From contig NZ_CADFDB010000005.1 of NCBI RefSeq assembly GCF_902832845.1, positions 186,001 to 250,000 on the forward strand: DNA of 64,000 bases. Reading direction: 5' to 3'. How positions within the stretch are numbered: position 1 is the stretch's first letter; every line of letters begins with the position of its first letter. This DNA is from Burkholderia metallica. GTDB taxonomy: Bacteria; Pseudomonadota; Gammaproteobacteria; Burkholderiales; Burkholderiaceae. Of the stretch, positions 58,343 through 64,000 are shown one piece after another. Made by a program: the position numbers and the translations under genes. The notes under the pieces are model-generated. The model did no database searches, was not told the origin of the DNA, and saw nothing but the letters and a program-made list of their open reading frames with translations.

Positions 58343-59512
58343 ATGCCGCTTCCGACCACTCCACTCCGGCTCGCGATGGCGGCCGGCGAACCGTCGGGCG
58401 ACCTGCTCGGTGCGTCGCTGCTCGGCGGGCTGCGCGAGCGGCTGCCCGAATCGGCGCTGTACTACGGGATCGGCGGGCCGCGGATGATCGCGCAGGGGTT
58501 CGACTCGCACTGGCAGATGGACAAGCTGACCGTGCGCGGCTACGTCGAGGCGCTCGGCCAGATTCCCGAGATCCTGCGGATTCGCGGCGAGCTGAAGCGC
58601 CAGTTGCTCGCCGAGCGGCCGGACGCGTTCATCGGCGTCGACGCACCCGATTTCAACTTCAGCGTCGAACAGGCCGCGCGCGACGCGGGCATTCCGTCGA
58701 TCCACTTCGTGTGCCCGTCCATCTGGGCGTGGCGCGGCGGCCGGATCAAGAAGATCGCGAAGTCGGTCGATCACATGCTGTGCCTGTTCCCGTTCGAACC
58801 GGCGATTCTCGACAAGGCCGGCGTTGCGTCGACCTACGTCGGCCATCCGCTGGCCGATGAAATTCCGCTCGAACCCGACACGCACGGCGCGCGCATCGCG
58901 CTCGGGCTGCCGGCCGACGGCCCGGTGATCGCGGTGCTGCCGGGCAGCCGGCGCTCGGAAATCGCGCTGATCGGTCCGACGTTCTTCGCGGCAATGGCGC
59001 TGATGCAGCAGCGCGAGCCCGGCGTGCGGTTCGTGATGCCGGCGGCCACGCCCGCGCTGCGCGAACTGCTGCAGCCGCTCGTCGACGCGCATCCGCAGCT
59101 TGCGCTGACGATCACCGACGGCCGCTCGCAGGTCGCGATGACGGCCGCCGACGCGATCCTCGTGAAGAGCGGCACGGTCACGCTGGAAGCCGCGCTGCTG
59201 AAGAAGCCGATGGTGATCTCGTACAAGGTGCCGTGGCTGACCGGGCAGATCATGCGCCGGCAGGGTTACCTGCCGTACGTCGGCTTGCCGAACATCCTGG
59301 CGGGGCGTTTCGTCGTGCCCGAGCTGCTGCAGCATTTCGCGACGCCCGACGCGCTCGCCGATGCGACGCTCACGCAGTTGCGTGACGACGCGAACCGCCG
59401 CACGTTGACCGAAATATTCACCGAAATGCATCTGTCGCTGCGGCAGAACACGGCCGCGAAGGCGGCCGAAGCGGTCGTGCGCGTGCTCGAACAACGCAAG
59501 GGGCGCGCATGA
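58343..59512 (+). CDS. lpxB: Lipid A disaccharide synthase
   Basis: Joins UDP-2,3-diacylglucosamine and lipid X into the tetraacyl disaccharide. It is a 389-residue GT19 glycosyltransferase: [17 protein letters not shown] at the start, [20 protein letters not shown], the [16 protein letters not shown] region, and the UDP-binding LPGSRRSEI and [13 protein letters not shown]. It starts 3 bases after lpxA and overlaps rnhB by ATGA. Confidence 0.97.
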   Translation: MPLPTTPLRLAMAAGEPSGDLLGASLLGGLRERLPESALYYGIGGPRMIAQGFDSHWQMDKLTVRGYVEALGQIPEILRIRGELKRQLLAERPDAFIGVDAPDFNFSVEQAARDAGIPSIHFVCPSIWAWRGGRIKKIAKSVDHMLCLFPFEPAILDKAGVASTYVGHPLADEIPLEPDTHGARIALGLPADGPVIAVLPGSRRSEIALIGPTFFAAMALMQQREPGVRFVMPAATPALRELLQPLVDAHPQLALTITDGRSQVAMTAADAILVKSGTVTLEAALLKKPMVISYKVPWLTGQIMRRQGYLPYVGLPNILAGRFVVPELLQHFATPDALADATLTQLRDDANRRTLTEIFTEMHLSLRQNTAAKAAEAVVRVLEQRKGRA

Positions 59513-60153
59513 CCGCAGTACGCGCACCCCGCCGCCGCGCGTCGAGCGACGGGCAGGGCGGTTTCGACTTCAGCCGCCCGGACGAGATCGTCTGCGGCGT
59601 CGACGAAGCGGGCCGCGGCCCGCTCGCGGGGCCGGTGGTGGCCGCCGCGGTGATCCTCGATCCCGCGCAGCCGATCGACGGGCTCGACGATTCGAAGGCG
59701 TTGTCCGCGAAGAAGCGCGACGCGCTGTACGAGCTGATCGTCGCGCGCTCGCTGTCGTATTGCGTCGCATCGGCAAGCGTCGACGAAATCGATACGCTGA
59801 ACATCCTGCACGCGACGATGCTCGCAATGAAGCGCGCGGTCGAAGGCTTGTCGATGCTGCCGACGCTCGCGCAGATCGACGGCAACCGCTGCCCGACGCT
59901 GACCGTGCGCGCCGAGGCGATCGTCAGCGGCGACGCGCTCGTGCCGAGCATCTCGGCCGCGTCGATCCTCGCGAAAGTCACGCGCGACCGCATGCTCGTC
60001 GACCTGCACGATCGCTTCCCGGTGTACGGCTTCAACGTGCATGCGGGCTACGGCACCGCGAAACACCTTGCCGCACTGCGCGAACACGGCCCGTGCGAAG
60101 CGCATCGGCGCTCGTTCGCGCCGGTCCGTGCGGCGCTCGACCTGATTCGATGA
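59509..60153 (+). CDS. rnhB: Ribonuclease HII
   Basis: Cuts RNA in RNA-DNA hybrids and at single misincorporated ribonucleotides. It is 214 residues. The metal-binding start is D32-E33 in [15 protein letters not shown], and further acidic residues are in AQIDGNRCP and [13 protein letters not shown]. The first about 25 residues are an Arg/Ala-rich lead-in. It overlaps lpxB upstream and the methyltransferase gene downstream, both by ATGA. The rnhB-after-lpxB order is the same as in E. coli. Confidence 0.96.
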   Translation: MTAVRAPRRRASSDGQGGFDFSRPDEIVCGVDEAGRGPLAGPVVAAAVILDPAQPIDGLDDSKALSAKKRDALYELIVARSLSYCVASASVDEIDTLNILHATMLAMKRAVEGLSMLPTLAQIDGNRCPTLTVRAEAIVSGDALVPSISAASILAKVTRDRMLVDLHDRFPVYGFNVHAGYGTAKHLAALREHGPCEAHRRSFAPVRAALDLIR

Positions 60154-60932
60154 AAAGCATTACTTCCCGCGACAATCCGCTGTACAAGCGCCTGAAGGCG
60201 CTCGCGGGTTCGACGCCCCACCAGCGCCGCAGCGGCCAGGCGCTGCTCGAAGGCTTCCATCTCGCGAGCGCGTACCTCGATACGGGCGCGACCCCCGAGC
60301 TCTGCGTGACGACCGAAGGCGCGCTCGGCCACGCCGAGGCCCAGGCGATCGTCGCGCGCATCGATGCGCAGCGGATCGTCACGCTGCCCGACGCGTTGTT
60401 CGGGCAGTTGTCGAACGTCGTCAACGGCGTCGGCTTCCTGCTGCTCGTCGACCGGCCGGCGCAGCCGCTGCCCGAACGCGTGACGCACACGTCGGTCGTG
60501 CTCGACGGCGTGCAGGACGCCGGCAACGTCGGCTCGATCCTGCGCAGCGCGGCGGCGGCTGGTGTGCGTCACGTGTTCTGCGCGCCGGGTACCGCGTACG
60601 CGTGGTCGTCGAAGGTGCTGCGCTCGGGCATGGGCGCGCATTTCCTGCTGTCGATCCACGAGGACGTCGAAGCGGCCGCGCTTGCCGAGCGGCTCGACGT
60701 GCCGATCGCACTGACCGATTCGCACGGCGCGCAGGCGGTCTACGACTGCGACCTGGCGGGGCCCGTCGCGTGGGTGTTCGGCAACGAGGGCGCCGGCGTG
60801 TCGGCGTTCTGGCGCGATGCGGCCACGCATCGCGTGACGATTCCCCAGCCGGGCGGGATGGAATCGCTGAACGTCGCAGCGGCGGCAGCCGTGTGCCTGT
60901 TCGAGCAGGTGCGGCAACAGCGGCCTGCGTGA
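60150..60932 (+). CDS. TrmH/SpoU-family RNA 2'-O-methyltransferase
   Basis: A 260-residue knotted (SPOUT) methyltransferase that probably modifies rRNA or tRNA ribose. An N-terminal substrate-binding domain ([27 protein letters not shown]) is followed by motif 1 ([20 protein letters not shown]), motif 2 ([11 protein letters not shown]) and motif 3 ([19 protein letters not shown]). It resembles RlmB and TsnR-like proteins, but the exact nucleotide is not visible. It is the last gene of the long plus-strand cluster; E. coli has dnaE after rnhB here instead. Confidence 0.9.
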   Translation: MKSITSRDNPLYKRLKALAGSTPHQRRSGQALLEGFHLASAYLDTGATPELCVTTEGALGHAEAQAIVARIDAQRIVTLPDALFGQLSNVVNGVGFLLLVDRPAQPLPERVTHTSVVLDGVQDAGNVGSILRSAAAAGVRHVFCAPGTAYAWSSKVLRSGMGAHFLLSIHEDVEAAALAERLDVPIALTDSHGAQAVYDCDLAGPVAWVFGNEGAGVSAFWRDAATHRVTIPQPGGMESLNVAAAAAVCLFEQVRQQRPA

Positions 60933-60961
60933 CGCCACGCGCGCGCATGTCCCGCACAACG

Positions 60962-60993
60962 AAAAAAGGCCGCGTTCATCGACGCGGCCTTTT
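60962..60993. terminator. Bidirectional terminator between the methyltransferase gene and ppsR
   Basis: AAAAGGCCGCGT (60964-60975) pairs with ACGCGGCCTTTT (60982-60993) around a TCATCG loop, with A runs on the left and T on the right. It serves the end of the 45-61 kb cluster and, on the minus strand, ppsR. Confidence 0.92.
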
Positions 60994-61035
60994 CGTTTCC
61001 TGCGGCGGCCCGGACGGCCGCCTGCACACCGGCGC

Positions 61036-61851
61036 TCAGTACGACTGCCGGTCGAGACGGATTTCCTGCAGGATCGTCGTCGCGATTTCCTCGATCGACT
61101 TGTGCGTCGACGACAGCCACTTGATCCCTTCGCGGCGCATCATCGCCTCGGCCTCGTTGATCTCGTAGCGGCAGTTCTCGGGTGCCGCGTACTTGCTGCC
61201 CGGGCGCCGCTCGTTGCGGATCTCCGACAGCCGTTGGGGGTCGATCGACAGCCCGAACAGCTTCTCGCTGTACGGCGCCAGCGCCGACGGCAGCTTGCCG
61301 CGCTCGAAATCCTCCGGAATCAGCGGATAGTTTGCCGCCTTCACGCCGTACTGCATCGCGAGATACAGGCTCGTCGGCGTCTTGCCGCTGCGCGACACAC
61401 CGACGAGGATCACGTCGGCTTCCGACAGGTTGCGGTTCGACTGGCCGTCGTCGTGCGCGAGCGAGAAGTTGATCGCCTCGATCCGCGTCTTGTATTCCTC
61501 GGTGTCCGCGTTCTGGTGGCCGCGGCCCATCGCGTGGCTCGACTTGAGCTCCAGTTCCTGTTCGAGCGGTTCGACGAAGCGCTGGAACATGTCGAGCACG
61601 AGTGCGTTCGAGCGCTTGACGATGTCGTTCGACTCGCTGTCGACGAGCGTCGTGAACACGATCGCGCGGCGGCCGTCGTGCACGGCGGCCTCGTTGATCT
61701 TCTCGACGGTGGCGTAGGCCTTGTCGAGCGAGTCGACGAACGGCACGCGCACGAGCCGGAATTTCTGGTCGAACTGGGAGAGGATCGAATGCGCGAAGGT
61801 TTCGGCAGTGATCCCGGTGCCGTCGGAGACGATGAATACGGTAGGCAGCAT
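61036..61851 (-). CDS. ppsR: PEP synthase regulatory protein (kinase/pyrophosphorylase)
   Basis: Controls PEP synthase by ADP-dependent phosphorylation of a threonine next to the catalytic histidine and by phosphate-dependent removal. It is 271 residues of the DUF299 type: FIVSDGTGITAETFAHS at the start, the P-loop GVSRSGKT at 151-158, and the late INEAEAMMRREGIKWLSSTH. The ATG at 61849-61851 is chosen by similarity; the frame continues far upstream without it. It diverges from its target ppsA, a conserved pairing. Confidence 0.95.
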   Translation of the reverse strand: MLPTVFIVSDGTGITAETFAHSILSQFDQKFRLVRVPFVDSLDKAYATVEKINEAAVHDGRRAIVFTTLVDSESNDIVKRSNALVLDMFQRFVEPLEQELELKSSHAMGRGHQNADTEEYKTRIEAINFSLAHDDGQSNRNLSEADVILVGVSRSGKTPTSLYLAMQYGVKAANYPLIPEDFERGKLPSALAPYSEKLFGLSIDPQRLSEIRNERRPGSKYAAPENCRYEINEAEAMMRREGIKWLSSTHKSIEEIATTILQEIRLDRQSY

Positions 61852-61951
61852 GAATCTGGACGTCGAGCGTGAAGGGCGGTTGCGCGGGCGGCTGGAGGGC
61901 CGCCTCCAGCCGCAGTGACAAGGTCGCGCCACATCCGGCAGCCGGCACGGT

Positions 61952-61980
61952 AGAATAGCGGCAACCTGTTGGATAAGCAA
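61952..61980 (-). promoter_or_regulatory. Candidate ppsR promoter
   Basis: On the minus strand TTGCTT (61980-61975) and TATTCT (61957-61952) are 17 bases apart. The left arm of the 18-bp inverted repeat (61961-61978) lies between and over these elements, so a protein bound there would cover the promoter. The elements are only moderately close to consensus. Confidence 0.4.
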
Positions 61981-62142
61981 TTGCGGGGGCGGAGGCGCGA
62001 ACGGCGCCCCGGGCTTGCCGCGCGATTCCAGGAATTCCCGGCAAGTTTGGCGATTTGTCTGCAAATATCGCCCTTCTGCCGGGATTTTTGCAAATCGGGT
62101 CGGAAGATTTCCGCCGCTGCGAAGGCTTATCCAACAGGTTGC
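61961..62142. repeat. Perfect 18-bp inverted repeat in the ppsR-ppsA gap
   Basis: GCAACCTGTTGGATAAGC at 61961-61978 is matched by its exact reverse complement at 62125-62142. The arms are 146 bases apart. As a result the same 18-mer (GCTTATCCAACAGGTTGC) points in the direction of transcription of both genes: about 110 bases before the ppsR start and 85 before the ppsA start. The 376-base gap also holds smaller palindromes, such as GATTTTTGCAAATC at 62084-62097 and the nested CCCGGCA/TGCCGGG (62037-62082) enclosing GGCGAT/ATCGCC. Confidence 0.9.
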
Positions 62143-62227
62143 GCAAGACGCGTCGCGCCTTTTTGCAAGCGCCCGCGTTCGAGCCCACTTGCGCAATCGA
62201 GCATTTTTTTCACACTTAGGGGCTTGT

Positions 62228-64000
<1,773 letters not shown>

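Noticed and set aside
62141-62164. GCGC-loop-GCGCC-TTTTT in the ppsA leader as an attenuator
   Set aside because: The stem is only 4 bp, too weak to call a terminator, although it touches the right arm of the 18-bp repeat.

Overview
The window reads as ordinary chromosomal DNA of a Burkholderia, most likely the large chromosome of a Burkholderia cepacia complex species. This rests on the very high GC content, the strong G/C preference at third codon positions, the protein sequences themselves, and betaproteobacterial gene neighbourhoods such as smc-zipA-ligA and dapC-dapD-arsC-like-dapE-prmB. It is dense core genome. I saw no prophage, insertion sequence, CRISPR array, integrase or toxin island. 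The assignment to genus is from recognition, not from a search.

Layout. 1-2450: gltX, then a stable-RNA cluster (tRNA-Ala and two tandem tRNA-Glu/tRNA-Asp pairs) behind a near-consensus sigma-70 promoter. 2.6-4.7 kb: a GNAT acetyltransferase, an AraC-type regulator and a gamma-glutamylcyclotransferase-like protein. 4.8-10.4 kb: both glyoxylate-shunt enzymes (aceB, aceA) with a type II haloacid dehalogenase, a divergent LysR regulator and a universal stress protein. 10.7-13 kb: a DEAD-box RNA helicase with a long structured leader and an acyl-CoA-binding protein. 13.1-16.3 kb: a tightly overlapped operon tsaB-rimI-family 4 uracil-DNA glycosylase-DUF1853. 16.3-21.6 kb: thiD and lplT on the minus strand, alr-radA and a small Burkholderia-type protein on the plus strand. 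21.8-26 kb: an ABC-F ATPase, glutathione peroxidase and cardiolipin synthase.

26-31 kb: a minus-strand lysine/diaminopimelate operon, dapC-dapD-(ArsC-like)-dapE, followed by prmB. 30.8-39.5 kb: a DMT exporter, then smc-zipA-ligA-def (chromosome condensation, division, DNA ligation, peptide deformylation). 39.6-44.9 kb: map-glnD-rluF-like on the minus strand. The pseudouridine synthase carries about five in-frame copies of a 135-bp tandem repeat.

45-61 kb is a long plus-strand growth and envelope cluster: rpsB, tsf, pyrH, frr, uppS, cdsA, dxr, rseP, bamA, skp, lpxD, fabZ, lpxA, lpxB, rnhB and a SpoU-type RNA methyltransferase. It joins translation, nucleotide supply, isoprenoid and undecaprenyl lipid synthesis, phospholipid precursor synthesis, outer-membrane protein assembly and lipid A synthesis. 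61-64 kb: ppsR and ppsA diverge around a 376-bp intergenic region holding a perfect 18-bp inverted repeat; ppsA runs off the window end.

No clearly new multi-gene system is visible. The best leads are the ppsR/ppsA repeat, the repeat-bearing pseudouridine synthase, the DUF1853 protein with a PD-(D/E)XK-like residue pattern in a DNA-repair operon, the dehalogenase-malate synthase pairing, and several structured leaders and attenuator-like terminators.
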